DNA of 61,347 bases from Bacteroidia bacterium. Its GTDB lineage: Bacteria > Bacteroidota > Bacteroidia > J057 > JAIXKT01. The notes beneath the pieces were generated by a model, which was not told where the DNA came from, made no database searches, and saw only the letters and a program-made list of their open reading frames with translations. Shown here in pieces: positions 43,731 through 52,711 of the stretch (the stretch's first letter is position 1; each line of letters opens with the position of its first letter). The translations under genes were made by a program, and so were the position numbers. The stretch spans positions 1 through 61,347 of the forward strand of contig JAIXKT010000045.1 of assembly GCA_026932145.1 (NCBI GenBank). The letters run 5' to 3'.

Positions 43731-45041
43731 ATGACGAGTGCACTTATTTTAACCCTGATTACGACCATTTTAATAGCCTTATTTTCAGGGGTAGAAATAG
43801 CCTTCTTGAACGCAAACCGGCTCAAAATAGAGCTTAAAATCAGTCAAGGAGGAATTATTGGCCGAACTTTAAATGTATTTTATTCAATGCCGTCGCGGTT
43901 TATTGCCACTATTTTGATTGGAAATAACCTTGCGCTGGTTATTTATTCGCTGAATTTTTCTGATTTGCTGCTACCTTGGCTAAACTCATTAGGCTTACAC
44001 AGCAGTCCAGATCCATTTCCCTTATTTTTAGTTCAAACTTGCCTATCTACGCTTTTTATCCTAATCATAGCAGAATATCTTCCTAAGATGCTATTTCGCT
44101 ACAACTCAGAGATTTTATTAGAATATACTGCGCCGGTAATGCAGTTTTTTTACTATATTTTATCTCCATTTGTGCGCCTTTCTACCGGAATCACTTCGTT
44201 TATATTAGCCACTATTTTCAAAAAACAGCCAACTTCGGCAGTAAATACATTGATTTTTAGCAAACAAGATTTGAATGCTATTATTCAAGGAGATTCAACT
44301 GAAAAAAATGGAAAAAACTCCACTCTGCAACTCCCGGTAGATGCTGAAATATTTTCCAAAGCATTATCTTTCAATAAGATAAAAGTACGTGAATTTATGG
44401 TTCCGCGAACAGAAATTGTCGCTATATCTATCCATTCTACGATTGAAGAATTGCACAAAAGTTTTATTGAATTTGGGGTTTCCAGAATGTTAATATTTGA
44501 AAACTCGATAGACCAAATAAAAGGTTATATCCATTCTAACTCATTATTTTCTAACCCTAACTCAATCGCAGAGGTACTTCAAACGATACTATTGGTGCCG
44601 GAAAGTATGGCTGCCAGCACTTTGTTTCGTGAATTTAAGTTAAATCGAAAAACAATAGCTGTTGTTGTGGACGAATTTGGAGGCACTTCCGGCTTAGTTA
44701 CCTTAGAAGACCTGATTGAAGTCGTTTTTGGAGAAATTAGAGACGAATTTGATGAAACTACGGATGAAAAAAATACCCGCGAAGAAAAAATCACCGAAAA
44801 TGCCTTTGTTTTTAGCTCACGACTTGAAATAGAATATCTAAATAAAAAATACAATTTACAACTACCTACTGGGGACTACACTACCTTAGGAGGCTTAGTT
44901 TTTCAGTATTTTGAGCGAATACCGGAAGTATCCGCTTCTATGACGATCGGGAATTACATAATCACGATTTCGGAGGCACATCAAAATAAAGTTGAGTTGG
45001 TACGCTTAGATATTTTAGAAAATACGAATGGTGCAACTTAA
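43731..45041 (+). CDS. CNNM/CBS/CorC_HlyC-domain membrane protein (hemolysin family)
   Basis: This 436-residue protein has an N-terminal CNNM (DUF21) membrane domain of about 190 residues (LITTILIALFSGVEIAFLNANRLKIEL, IGNNLALVIYSL, EYLPKMLFRYNSE). Paired CBS modules follow (KVREFMVPRTEIVAIS, IAVVVDEFGGTSGLVTLEDLIEVVFGEI), then a C-terminal CorC_HlyC domain (LPTGDYTTLGGLVFQYFERIP). Relatives transport or sense magnesium or cobalt, and the gliding protein GldE belongs to the same architecture, so a GldE role is possible. No gldD or ssb is adjacent. The geranylgeranyl-reductase-like gene follows after 5 bases, indicating an operon. Confidence 0.87.
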   Translation: MTSALILTLITTILIALFSGVEIAFLNANRLKIELKISQGGIIGRTLNVFYSMPSRFIATILIGNNLALVIYSLNFSDLLLPWLNSLGLHSSPDPFPLFLVQTCLSTLFILIIAEYLPKMLFRYNSEILLEYTAPVMQFFYYILSPFVRLSTGITSFILATIFKKQPTSAVNTLIFSKQDLNAIIQGDSTEKNGKNSTLQLPVDAEIFSKALSFNKIKVREFMVPRTEIVAISIHSTIEELHKSFIEFGVSRMLIFENSIDQIKGYIHSNSLFSNPNSIAEVLQTILLVPESMAASTLFREFKLNRKTIAVVVDEFGGTSGLVTLEDLIEVVFGEIRDEFDETTDEKNTREEKITENAFVFSSRLEIEYLNKKYNLQLPTGDYTTLGGLVFQYFERIPEVSASMTIGNYIITISEAHQNKVELVRLDILENTNGAT

Positions 45042-45046
45042 AAGCG

Positions 45047-46279
45047 ATGAGTTCTGAGCCAGTAGTTATCGTTGGGGCTGGGCCGGGCGGTTTAGTTTGT
45101 GCCATTAAATTAGCGCAGTTGGGGGTTTCCAGCATTGTCCTTGAAAAAGAATCCTTTCCGCGTGATAAAATATGCGGAGACGCACTCAGCGGAAAAGTGG
45201 TCAATGTAATGCAGAAAATCATGCCGGACTTTGTGCCCACCTTTTCTCAACAAACAACTCAAATTCCTTGCTGGGGAATCCACTTTTTTGCACCCAACCA
45301 AAGTAGTTTACGGGTTCCATTTAAGCTGTCTTACAATTCCCAAAAAGATACTCCGGTAGGCTTTATTGCTAAACGGATTTACTTTGACCACTTTCTGGCT
45401 GATTATGCCCGAAAACACCCTAATATCCAACTGATAGAAAATGCTACTGTCCAAAAACTAAATCGCACCCAAACCGGTATTCAAATATCTTTAGCAGACG
45501 GACGCACATTGCAAACAAATCTTGTTGTGGGTGCAGATGGAGCACAATCCCAGGTTGCAAAACAATTAGCTGGTTTTCAAATAGATGCAAAACATTTTTG
45601 TGCCGGTTTACGGGTCTATTACACCGGAATACAAAATCTGGAGCAAGATAACTTTATAGAACTGCATTTTTTGAATGAAGTATTACCGGGCTATTTTTGG
45701 ATATTTCCACTGCCTAACGGGGAGGCAAATGTGGGCTTAGGAATGCGCTCTGATGTAGTTCAAAAACAAAAAATTAACCTAAAAAAACTACTACAGCAGA
45801 TTATTACTGAAAACCCAACTTTTCAAAAAAGGTTTCAGGTTGCCAAAGCCTTAGAGCCTATTCGGGGGTTTGGATTACCAATGGCTTCCCGAAGAAGAGT
45901 ATTATCCGGCGATAATTTTTTGTTAGTAGGAGATGCAGCCTCTTTGATAGACCCTTTTACCGGAGAAGGAGTCGGAAATGCCATGATAAGCGGCTATATC
46001 GCTGCCGAAAAAACTTACGCCGCTATACAACAGCAAAAATTTGACTCAAAATTCCTGAAACAATACGATAAAGCTGTATTTCAGCAGTTAGATAGCGAGC
46101 TGAAAGTCAGTACGATACTACAAAAACTGCTAAATTATCCGGCATTATTTAACTTTGTTGTGCGTAAAGCAAACAACAATCCAGCCCTAAAAGAAACCAT
46201 TATCTGTATGTTTGAAAACGTAGATTTACGAAGTAAACTTAAAAACCCACTTTTTTATCTCAAACTTTTATTTAGCTAA
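45047..46279 (+). CDS. Geranylgeranyl-reductase-family FAD-dependent oxidoreductase
   Basis: This 410-residue flavoprotein has the dinucleotide-binding motif VVIVGAGPGGLVCAIKLAQ, the family motif PRDKICGDALSGK, the second motif VVGADGAQSQVAK, and LVGDAASLIDPFTGEGVGNAMISG. It probably reduces double bonds of isoprenoid chains (menaquinone tails, carotenoids or lipids). Similar flavin monooxygenases such as those in pigment synthesis are the alternative. It is transcribed with the CNNM protein upstream (5 bases) and converges with the unknown gene at 46292. Confidence 0.83.
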   Translation: MSSEPVVIVGAGPGGLVCAIKLAQLGVSSIVLEKESFPRDKICGDALSGKVVNVMQKIMPDFVPTFSQQTTQIPCWGIHFFAPNQSSLRVPFKLSYNSQKDTPVGFIAKRIYFDHFLADYARKHPNIQLIENATVQKLNRTQTGIQISLADGRTLQTNLVVGADGAQSQVAKQLAGFQIDAKHFCAGLRVYYTGIQNLEQDNFIELHFLNEVLPGYFWIFPLPNGEANVGLGMRSDVVQKQKINLKKLLQQIITENPTFQKRFQVAKALEPIRGFGLPMASRRRVLSGDNFLLVGDAASLIDPFTGEGVGNAMISGYIAAEKTYAAIQQQKFDSKFLKQYDKAVFQQLDSELKVSTILQKLLNYPALFNFVVRKANNNPALKETIICMFENVDLRSKLKNPLFYLKLLFS

Positions 46280-46291
46280 CTAAAATAACAG

Positions 46292-47182
46292 CTAATTCTT
46301 ATTTAGTTCCGAACTATAGTTAGAACTTTCATAATTAGAACTTCCATAGACAGAACTATTACCTTGTAAATTGTTTAACTCTTTGATTGTTTGTATGTTG
46401 GTTTCACTTTCTGAAATTACAGTATCAATAAGTTGCGTTAGTTCTTGCTCTGATAAAACCAAAGATTGATCTAACAGATAGCTGATAGTATCTTCAAGGT
46501 TTGCAATTTGAGTTGCGGCTAATTCCTTACTTTCTTTGACCAATAGGTGCTGGTCAATTCGTTTTTTCATAAGTTCAAGCCGTTGTTTTTTTGCATTTTT
46601 TACTTTTTCGGAAGTAGCTTGGCTGATTTCAGCTTGTAATGCCTTAATTTCTGTTAATATCTGCGGCTCTTCTTGTGCAGAATTATTGTAGGTGTGGATT
46701 TGATCAAGGCTTCTAATTTGCTGCAAATAAGCATTATCTAACTGATTTAGTTTGTGGCTATAGCTTTCTAAGAAAAGATCAGACGTTAAATGGTTGTTTT
46801 TTAGATTATAAAGAACTTGCATTTTCTTTTTTAAGAAAGAGAGGTAGCGTTCAGAATTTGGTTGAGAAAGTTTTTCAAGTGTTGTAAGTGCCTGAATTTG
46901 AGTTTCGGTTCTTTCAATTAAAGCGCTATTTTTGGTGTTGATAGCACGGATAAAACGTTCATTACCGGGGGCAAAGGCTAAATAAGCCATTTCAAGGGCA
47001 GTAGCTAAAAAAAGCCCAATTTGAATTGGGGTTGAAAGCCATTTAATGGGAAAACTTGTTTCGATAATCAGCATTGCAGTAAGCAAAGTAGCTATAACTG
47101 CCAATAACACTAAGTTAATTGGTAATATGAACGCCTCACGAGTGTAGTTTAGAAATGGCTTTTTTTTGATTAAGGATCTCAT
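46292..47182 (-). CDS. Unknown membrane protein with coiled-coil domain
   Basis: This 296-residue protein is not recognised. It has two predicted membrane helices near the N-terminus (about 22-43, PINLVLLAVIATLLTAMLIIE, and 52-68, PIQIGLFLATALEMAYL). About 200 residues of charged, heptad-like helix follow, rich in Gln, Glu, Lys and Leu (QTQIQALTTLEKLSQPN, LTEIKALQAEISQATSEKVKNAKKQRL). The tail is a Ser/Tyr/Asn-rich repeat (SSVYGSSNYESSNYSSEL). It overlaps the small gene upstream by 4 bases, so the two are coupled. The topology suggests a cytoplasmic coiled coil anchored in the inner membrane. Confidence 0.6.
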   Translation of the reverse strand: MRSLIKKKPFLNYTREAFILPINLVLLAVIATLLTAMLIIETSFPIKWLSTPIQIGLFLATALEMAYLAFAPGNERFIRAINTKNSALIERTETQIQALTTLEKLSQPNSERYLSFLKKKMQVLYNLKNNHLTSDLFLESYSHKLNQLDNAYLQQIRSLDQIHTYNNSAQEEPQILTEIKALQAEISQATSEKVKNAKKQRLELMKKRIDQHLLVKESKELAATQIANLEDTISYLLDQSLVLSEQELTQLIDTVISESETNIQTIKELNNLQGNSSVYGSSNYESSNYSSELNKN

Positions 47183-47388
47183 GAATTATTGGCAGTTTCA
47201 GAGTTAGAATCTTTTTCAGAACGGCGCACTACTTGAACCCCCCGAAACTTTTTGTCATCAACACTAGTATCCAGAAATTGATTTACTGCTGAAATATCCA
47301 TAGTAGAGGTGATTTCACCAAACTGATTTACACTTATTTGAAAATCATTAAGCTCCGGGCTTACAATTTTCTTCTTACGCTTAGACAT
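47179..47388 (-). CDS. Small unknown cytoplasmic protein
   Basis: This 69-residue protein is basic at the N-terminus (MSKRKKKIVSP) and polar elsewhere, with no signal or membrane segment. The frame reaches 47424, but the ATG at 47388 starts a more plausible protein and lies just after a near-consensus box (TATATTTC on the minus strand). Its stop overlaps the start of the coiled-coil membrane gene by 4 bases. I do not recognise a family. The upstream gap to 47677 is AT-rich with no other feature seen. Confidence 0.5.
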   Translation of the reverse strand: MSKRKKKIVSPELNDFQISVNQFGEITSTMDISAVNQFLDTSVDDKKFRGVQVVRRSEKDSNSETANNS

Positions 47389-47677
47389 GAAAAGCCAACA
47401 GAAATATAGTACTAAATTGGGCATAAATTTAAGACTTTTTTGATTTAATAATCTTAATAAAGATAAAATATGATTGAACCAATTGACAAATAGTATTTTA
47501 GCTTTAAAATAAAATTCACTTTGTTTGTAAAATTGAATCTATCTGAAATGATTTTTTGCCGATGACTAAAAATCTTAATTAGCGCAATAAAATAGTTTTT
47601 TAAGTTTTAAAACTAAAATGTATTATTGCATTGTCAAACAGTAAGCTGTTTCTATTCATTTGGTAGGATTTTAAGGT

Positions 47678-48991
47678 ATGGTGATTTTAGGGCAAATTTT
47701 ATTTGTAATCTGCTTAGTTGTAGCCGGCTGGTTTTTTAGCAAAAGTGTTAAGCGAATCCGGCGTAATATTTTGTTAGGCAAAGATTTTGTTATCGAAGGG
47801 GATTCCGGAGAGCGTCTGCAAACTATGCTACGGGTGGCTTTTGGCCAATCTAAAATATTGATGAGAATTATTCCGGGCATCTTGCACCTGATGATTTATC
47901 TTGGTTTTTTGATAATAAATACAGAAATGCTCGAAATCATGATAGACGGAATCTTTGGCACACACCGGATTTTGTCCGGCGTGTTAGGCCCTGTTTATCC
48001 TATCTTAACAGCTATTATTGAGTTTTTTATGCTCTTGGTATTGATTGCCAGTATAGCATTTTGGGTTAGACGTAATGTGATAAAAGTTCCCCGTTTCACA
48101 AGTCCGGAACTAACTCGTTGGCCATTGTTAGATGCAAATATCATCTTGTACGTAGAGCTTGCTTTAATCACTGCTTTATTTATCATGAATACAGCAGACC
48201 AATCTTTGCAGAAAGCTCAGGCAGAAGGCTATCATGCGGTAGGTAGTTTTCCATTAAGTTCTGTTTTAGTACCTTTATTCTCAGGACTTTCGGTAACGGT
48301 TCTAACGATTATTGAGCGTGGTGCGTGGTGGGTTCACGTGGTTGGCATTTTAATATTTTTAAATTATATTCCGAGGTCTAAGCATTTACACATCTTTTTA
48401 GCGTTTCCAACGACTTATTTTTCTAAGCTAAAGCCTAAGGGGCAGCTAACCAATATGGCCAGCGTAACCCAAGAAGTAAAGCTCATGTTAGATCCCTCAT
48501 TACCGCCACCTCCACCACCGGCAGAGCCGATCCGTTTTGGGGCAAAAGATGTTTTTGACTTAAATTGGAAACAGTTATTAGAAGCCTATTCGTGTACTGA
48601 ATGTGGTAGATGTACCAGTTCTTGCCCGGCAAATATCACAGGAAAAAAACTTTCTCCTCGAAAAGTTATGATGGATACCCGAGATAGGTTAGAGGAGGTC
48701 GGTTTGAATATAGACCAGCATGGAAAGTTTGTAGAAGATGGCAAGACACTACTTGGGGACTATATCACGCCGGAGGAAGTGTGGGCGTGCACAACCTGCA
48801 ATGCTTGCACAGAAGCCTGTCCCGTTAATCTTGACCCAGTTGCTATCATTATGGAGTTACGGCGTTTTATGGTCATGGAAGAATCTAAGGCACCGGAAGC
48901 CCTAAATGCGATGTTTACAAACGTAGAAAATAACGGCGCTCCTTGGGCAATGCCGGCAGCAGATAGATTTAATTGGGCATCAAATTCCTGA
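47678..48991 (+). CDS. Membrane Fe-S oxidoreductase subunit with two 4Fe-4S clusters
   Basis: The N-terminal half of this 437-residue protein has about five membrane helices (LFVICLVVAGWFF, GILHLMIYLGFLI, IIEFFMLLVLIASIAFW, ILYVELALITALFIM, WWVHVVGILIFLNYI). Histidines are placed as in NarI-like or DUF3483 heme-b domains. The C-terminal half carries two ferredoxin-type motifs: CTECGRCTSSCP and, 50 residues later, CTTCNACTEACP. The next gene (49011) encodes the CCG-domain partner. Together they resemble HdrDE/GlpC-like and EtfAB:quinone-oxidoreductase-like membrane complexes that pass electrons to the quinone pool. The physiological donor is inferred, not shown. Confidence 0.85.
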   Translation: MVILGQILFVICLVVAGWFFSKSVKRIRRNILLGKDFVIEGDSGERLQTMLRVAFGQSKILMRIIPGILHLMIYLGFLIINTEMLEIMIDGIFGTHRILSGVLGPVYPILTAIIEFFMLLVLIASIAFWVRRNVIKVPRFTSPELTRWPLLDANIILYVELALITALFIMNTADQSLQKAQAEGYHAVGSFPLSSVLVPLFSGLSVTVLTIIERGAWWVHVVGILIFLNYIPRSKHLHIFLAFPTTYFSKLKPKGQLTNMASVTQEVKLMLDPSLPPPPPPAEPIRFGAKDVFDLNWKQLLEAYSCTECGRCTSSCPANITGKKLSPRKVMMDTRDRLEEVGLNIDQHGKFVEDGKTLLGDYITPEEVWACTTCNACTEACPVNLDPVAIIMELRRFMVMEESKAPEALNAMFTNVENNGAPWAMPAADRFNWASNS

Positions 48992-49010
48992 AAATCAATA
49001 TCTTTTTATT

Positions 49011-49805
49011 ATGAATGTACCATTAATGGCAGATTTAGCGGCACAAGGAAAGCAACCTGACGTATTGTTTTGGGTTGGCTGTGCCGGCAGTTTTGACGAG
49101 CGTGCCCAACGGATAACCCGAGATTTCGTTAAGATTTTACAGCATATTGGAATCTCGTTTGCAGTACTTGGCCGTGAAGAATCTTGTACCGGAGACCCCG
49201 CCAAACGTGCCGGAAACGAATTCCTATTCCAAATGCAAGCTATGGCCAACATCCAAGTACTAAATTCCTATCAAATCAAAAAAATAGTAACCGCTTGCCC
49301 GCATGGTTTTAATACAATCAAAAATGAGTATCCAGAATTAGGTGGAAATTATGAAGTATTACACCATACACAGTTTTTACAACAACTAATTAACGAAGGC
49401 AGGTTAAAAGTAGCCGGGGGAACTTTCAAAGGGAAAAAGATAACTTATCATGATTCTTGCTATTTAGGGCGTGCCAACGGTATTTATGAAGCACCTCGCG
49501 AAGTATTAGCAACCTTAGATGCAGATTTAACAGAAATGAACCGCAGCCGCGGCAACGGCCTATGCTGTGGTGCCGGCGGAGCACAAATGTTTAAAGAAGC
49601 TGAAAAAGGAAAGCGAGAAATCAATGCTGAACGTACTGACGACATTGTAAATGTAAACCCAGAAATAGTGGTTACAAACTGCCCTTTTTGTATGACAATG
49701 ATATCAGACGGTATTAAACACCGAGATATGAACGATAAAATAAAAGTCCTTGATATAGCCGAAATCATCGCAAAGACAATACCTCCAGAATCTTCCGGCA
49801 CTTAA
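49011..49805 (+). CDS. CCG-domain (heterodisulfide-reductase-like) Fe-S protein
   Basis: This 264-residue cytoplasmic protein has two cysteine-rich CCG-type domains: WVGCAGSFDERAQRIT with ESCTGDPAKRAGNE and ACPHGFNTIKNEYP, then DSCYLGRANGIYEAPREVL, GLCCGAGGAQMFKE and TNCPFCMTMISDGIK. Such domains hold non-canonical 4Fe-4S clusters at substrate or flavin contact sites. It starts 19 bases after the membrane partner gene. In other bacteria the two halves are often fused in one chain. Confidence 0.88.
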   Translation: MNVPLMADLAAQGKQPDVLFWVGCAGSFDERAQRITRDFVKILQHIGISFAVLGREESCTGDPAKRAGNEFLFQMQAMANIQVLNSYQIKKIVTACPHGFNTIKNEYPELGGNYEVLHHTQFLQQLINEGRLKVAGGTFKGKKITYHDSCYLGRANGIYEAPREVLATLDADLTEMNRSRGNGLCCGAGGAQMFKEAEKGKREINAERTDDIVNVNPEIVVTNCPFCMTMISDGIKHRDMNDKIKVLDIAEIIAKTIPPESSGT

Positions 49806-49897
49806 CAAGGCCGGTTAGCTAACCCATAATGGATGGTTTAGCTTTAGATTAAGATGCTGTGTCATGATCCAAAACATCATGGTTCTTTGAGGGCAAA
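49806..49897. terminator. Possible bidirectional termination region between convergent genes
   Basis: The 92-base convergent gap holds the perfect palindrome GGTTAGCTAACC (49813-49824) and the small inverted repeat CATGATCCAAAACATCATG (49863-49881). Neither has a clear T-run, so the call is weak. Confidence 0.3.
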
Positions 49898-51580
49898 CTA
49901 TTGGGTAGGCTGCTTGATTTTGTTTTGAGGACAAACCCAGATACCGGGAATATTTCCCAGAGGAATCATATCTTCTTTATTACAAGGAAGTTCTGCTTTA
50001 GAATTTACAGAATGAAAAGTGATTCCGTGATCTTGCATACGTTTTTCAATGGCTCGAAATGGCCCCCAGTAGATGTAGCTATCATACCCGATTTTATTAT
50101 AGTCAGACCACCAGCGGTTTTCGTCCCACATTTGTAGTTTTCCAGAATGCTCTGTAATATGACCAATATTCCAAAATCCGGCTATTAATGTTCCAAATAA
50201 AATAATTTTTAGCCCGATATGAGATGTATTTCGCCAGAAAAAAGCTAAAATAAGCCACGGAAAGTACCAAAAATAAGGAACATAACGAGCTAACCAGTTT
50301 TCTGGAACGATAAGCACACACAGTAAATAAAAGATAGCAATTAAAAGATAACGGTATAAATTAGGATTTAAAACAACTTGAAAAACAGACAATACTATGA
50401 TTACCAATAAAATACCGCTAAACATTGGGCCAAATCCGGCTGTAATCCACCCACCGGGTATCCAAGCATGAACTTCTTCTGCATCAGTGGCAAAAGGAAT
50501 CCGCCATTCTAAATCTTTTTCGGTATTCAGATGCTGGCAATAGGAACCATAAGATTTTAAAAACTTATACCAAGTGCTATGACCTCCAAACTGATATTTG
50601 TAAGCCGGGTTGTTATTCATAATATCCACAGCTTGAGATTGTTCTCCCATTAAGGGATAAAAAATATGATTGTGTTCTGAAAGATTACGTACGTATGGGG
50701 CATAACCCAAAATCCAAAATCCTACCGTAAAGGTTACGAAGCCGGCGGCCAATATTGGAAGAATTAATTCAAAACGTTTTAGTAAAAAATAGGCTAATGA
50801 TGCCATACTCAATAACATAAGCACAAAAACAACGCCCGTAAACTTTAACTGAATAAGTGTTATTGAACCTAATAAAATACCACAAAAGAAATAATCAGTA
50901 GATTCTCGATAACGCCAAATAAACAAAACTATCAGAAATAGCCAGAAAGCAGCTATGTGGCCATCCAAATATAAACTTTGAATTTCGTATATTGAAACAG
51001 GGTTAAACCCTAAAATACTGCCTATCAAAATAGCAATAGGCCAGCTAAATCCAATTCGCTTAAAAACACCTATTGAAAAGCTGGCGGCGCATAATGGCAA
51101 AAACATACTGAATGACTTCATGCCACTAAAACTTGGTAAAGCGGCATACAGTAAGGCAGCGTCAAGCCACGACGCTATCGGATAATGGTTTAGCCAAATC
51201 TCATGCAGGGTTTCTGTGGATAATTTATAGTAATAAGGATTCCAGCCATTCAAAAACTCTATTACAGCCTGCGCATGATATGAAACGCCATCATAAGAAA
51301 CATCTAATTTTCCATATTGATAAACATAAACACCTGAAAATAAAATAAAAACACCTAATATCCCTAAAAAATATTCAGTATAATTTTGCTCTTTTCTACC
51401 TAATAAGCCTACTAAAATAGCCGTTACGAAGGCTGAAACCCAGAATAAACCAGCGTGAACAGACCCACCAAATAGCAAAAAAAATGATCCAATGATGAAT
51501 AATATTGAATAGAAGAAAATACCGCTTAGCCCAATCTGAATAAAAATCTGGCTAACTCGAATTCCTTTAAAAGACTGCAT
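49898..51580 (-). CDS. Polytopic membrane protein, GT-C glycosyltransferase-like
   Basis: This 560-residue protein has about 11-13 hydrophobic segments and a large first loop with an acidic/aromatic motif (VSYDGVSYHAQAVIEFLNGWNPYYY). That is like the first extracytoplasmic loop of GT-C enzymes, which use lipid-linked sugars. LNHYPIASWLDAALLYA and YEIQSLYLDGHIAAFWLFLI are also typical of the class. The C-terminus is a soluble piece of about 70 residues. The acceptor is unknown; an envelope-glycan or flippase-like role is possible. Confidence 0.6.
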   Translation of the reverse strand: MQSFKGIRVSQIFIQIGLSGIFFYSILFIIGSFFLLFGGSVHAGLFWVSAFVTAILVGLLGRKEQNYTEYFLGILGVFILFSGVYVYQYGKLDVSYDGVSYHAQAVIEFLNGWNPYYYKLSTETLHEIWLNHYPIASWLDAALLYAALPSFSGMKSFSMFLPLCAASFSIGVFKRIGFSWPIAILIGSILGFNPVSIYEIQSLYLDGHIAAFWLFLIVLFIWRYRESTDYFFCGILLGSITLIQLKFTGVVFVLMLLSMASLAYFLLKRFELILPILAAGFVTFTVGFWILGYAPYVRNLSEHNHIFYPLMGEQSQAVDIMNNNPAYKYQFGGHSTWYKFLKSYGSYCQHLNTEKDLEWRIPFATDAEEVHAWIPGGWITAGFGPMFSGILLVIIVLSVFQVVLNPNLYRYLLIAIFYLLCVLIVPENWLARYVPYFWYFPWLILAFFWRNTSHIGLKIILFGTLIAGFWNIGHITEHSGKLQMWDENRWWSDYNKIGYDSYIYWGPFRAIEKRMQDHGITFHSVNSKAELPCNKEDMIPLGNIPGIWVCPQNKIKQPTQ

Positions 51581-51676
51581 AATTAACGATTCAAAAAAAC
51601 TTGAGAATTAATAATATAAAAAACCTGATAGTATAATTTATTGATAACCAGATTTTTATGTTAAAATATTCTGTTT

Positions 51677-52552
51677 TTATTCAGGGATTAAGATTTTGTT
51701 TTCCCGAATAGCTTTTCCGGTAACCATTAGCCGCAAATAGTAAGTTTGGCCTTTGAGAACGGCGTTACTGCGCATTCGGACATGGAGTTCATGGGTTCCA
51801 GGAATAAAGGGACGCTCTTTCATGATTGGTTGAACAACCGTTCCGGCGGTATCATAAATAGCAATAGAGCCGCTAATTGGCTCAGAAATCGAAAAAATAA
51901 AGTCAGTTTCAATGGTATTTATGACCGGATTTATCTTTGTATGGGCAGCACCGGGTTTTTGGCCTGTTAATTTTGTGAGTAAGGTTACTAACTCTTGGGT
52001 CGCTGCTCCGTCATCAGAAATAACGTTATCAATGGAAAATTTATCACTTACGACCCAGATAGCCATTGACCCCAATTGGTTGTGATACTGTTTTTTTTCA
52101 ACGAACTGGGCGATTTCTAAAAGGTTTCCGGAAGATTTAGGGCCTAATACATACTGGGTTGTTTCTAACGGGCAGTCATCTTTTGCTTCAATGCAGGCAG
52201 CATACAGAGAGCCACTAAACGTTTTGCCCCCTGCTAATTCAATTTTCTCTGTTCGGGTAATTAGCATATTTTGATATTTACTTTCTACGGCAGTTATGGT
52301 TTGGCCGGCAGAAATTATCACTACAAAAGTGCTGTTGGTGTAGTTTTGTAAACTAAATTGGATACACTGGCCATAATATCCTTTGCCGTTTCCTTGTGCT
52401 TGAAACCGCAGCATTTTATTTTGAACGGCTTGCTCTATATCCACCTCTACAGTGGCATAGAGGCCGTAGCACTTTAATATTCCGATTAAAAATAGCCAAT
52501 AGTTTAAATTATTTCGGATAGTTAGCGGGAGAAATCCCAAAATAGCCAGCAT
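51677..52552 (-). CDS. Unknown secreted protein
   Basis: This 291-residue protein has a hydrophobic N-terminal segment (NYWLFLIGILKCYGLYA) that can act as a signal peptide. The body is all-beta with one Cys-rich loop (YAACIEAKDDCPLET) and the motif GSMAIWVVSDKFSIDNV. The end (FIFSISEPISGSIAIYDTAG, YYLRLMVTGKAIRENK) resembles the sorting-domain-like or FN3-like strands of Bacteroidota exported proteins but lacks YPNP. No family is recognised. A TAATTTTG box (52582-52575) lies 22 bases before the start, which overlaps the start of the frame at 52552. Confidence 0.5.
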   Translation of the reverse strand: MLAILGFLPLTIRNNLNYWLFLIGILKCYGLYATVEVDIEQAVQNKMLRFQAQGNGKGYYGQCIQFSLQNYTNSTFVVIISAGQTITAVESKYQNMLITRTEKIELAGGKTFSGSLYAACIEAKDDCPLETTQYVLGPKSSGNLLEIAQFVEKKQYHNQLGSMAIWVVSDKFSIDNVISDDGAATQELVTLLTKLTGQKPGAAHTKINPVINTIETDFIFSISEPISGSIAIYDTAGTVVQPIMKERPFIPGTHELHVRMRSNAVLKGQTYYLRLMVTGKAIRENKILIPE

Positions 52553-52574
52553 GAAAACGACACTCGATAAAGAA

Positions 52575-52582
52575 CAAAATTA
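52575..52582 (-). promoter_or_regulatory. -7 box of the unknown secreted protein gene
   Basis: Minus strand TAATTTTG, exact TAnnTTTG match, 22 bases before the ATG at 52552. Confidence 0.35.
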
Positions 52583-52697
52583 AGAAAATAACCCAATTAA
52601 TCCACACCTTAGCGAAAAGATTATCTTGTGAATAAGTGTTTGGGATAAAATTTTCCAAAACTGCGCAAAAGCTATTGGCTAACGGGTAAATGCAGTT

Positions 52698-52705
52698 TAC
52701 TTTTG
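52698..52705 (+). promoter_or_regulatory. -7 box of the propeller histidine kinase gene
   Basis: TACTTTTG, exact consensus, 6 bases before the ATG at 52712. It overlaps the TTG at 52703, which would be the start of the longest frame. Confidence 0.5.
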
Positions 52706-52711
52706 CTGTTT

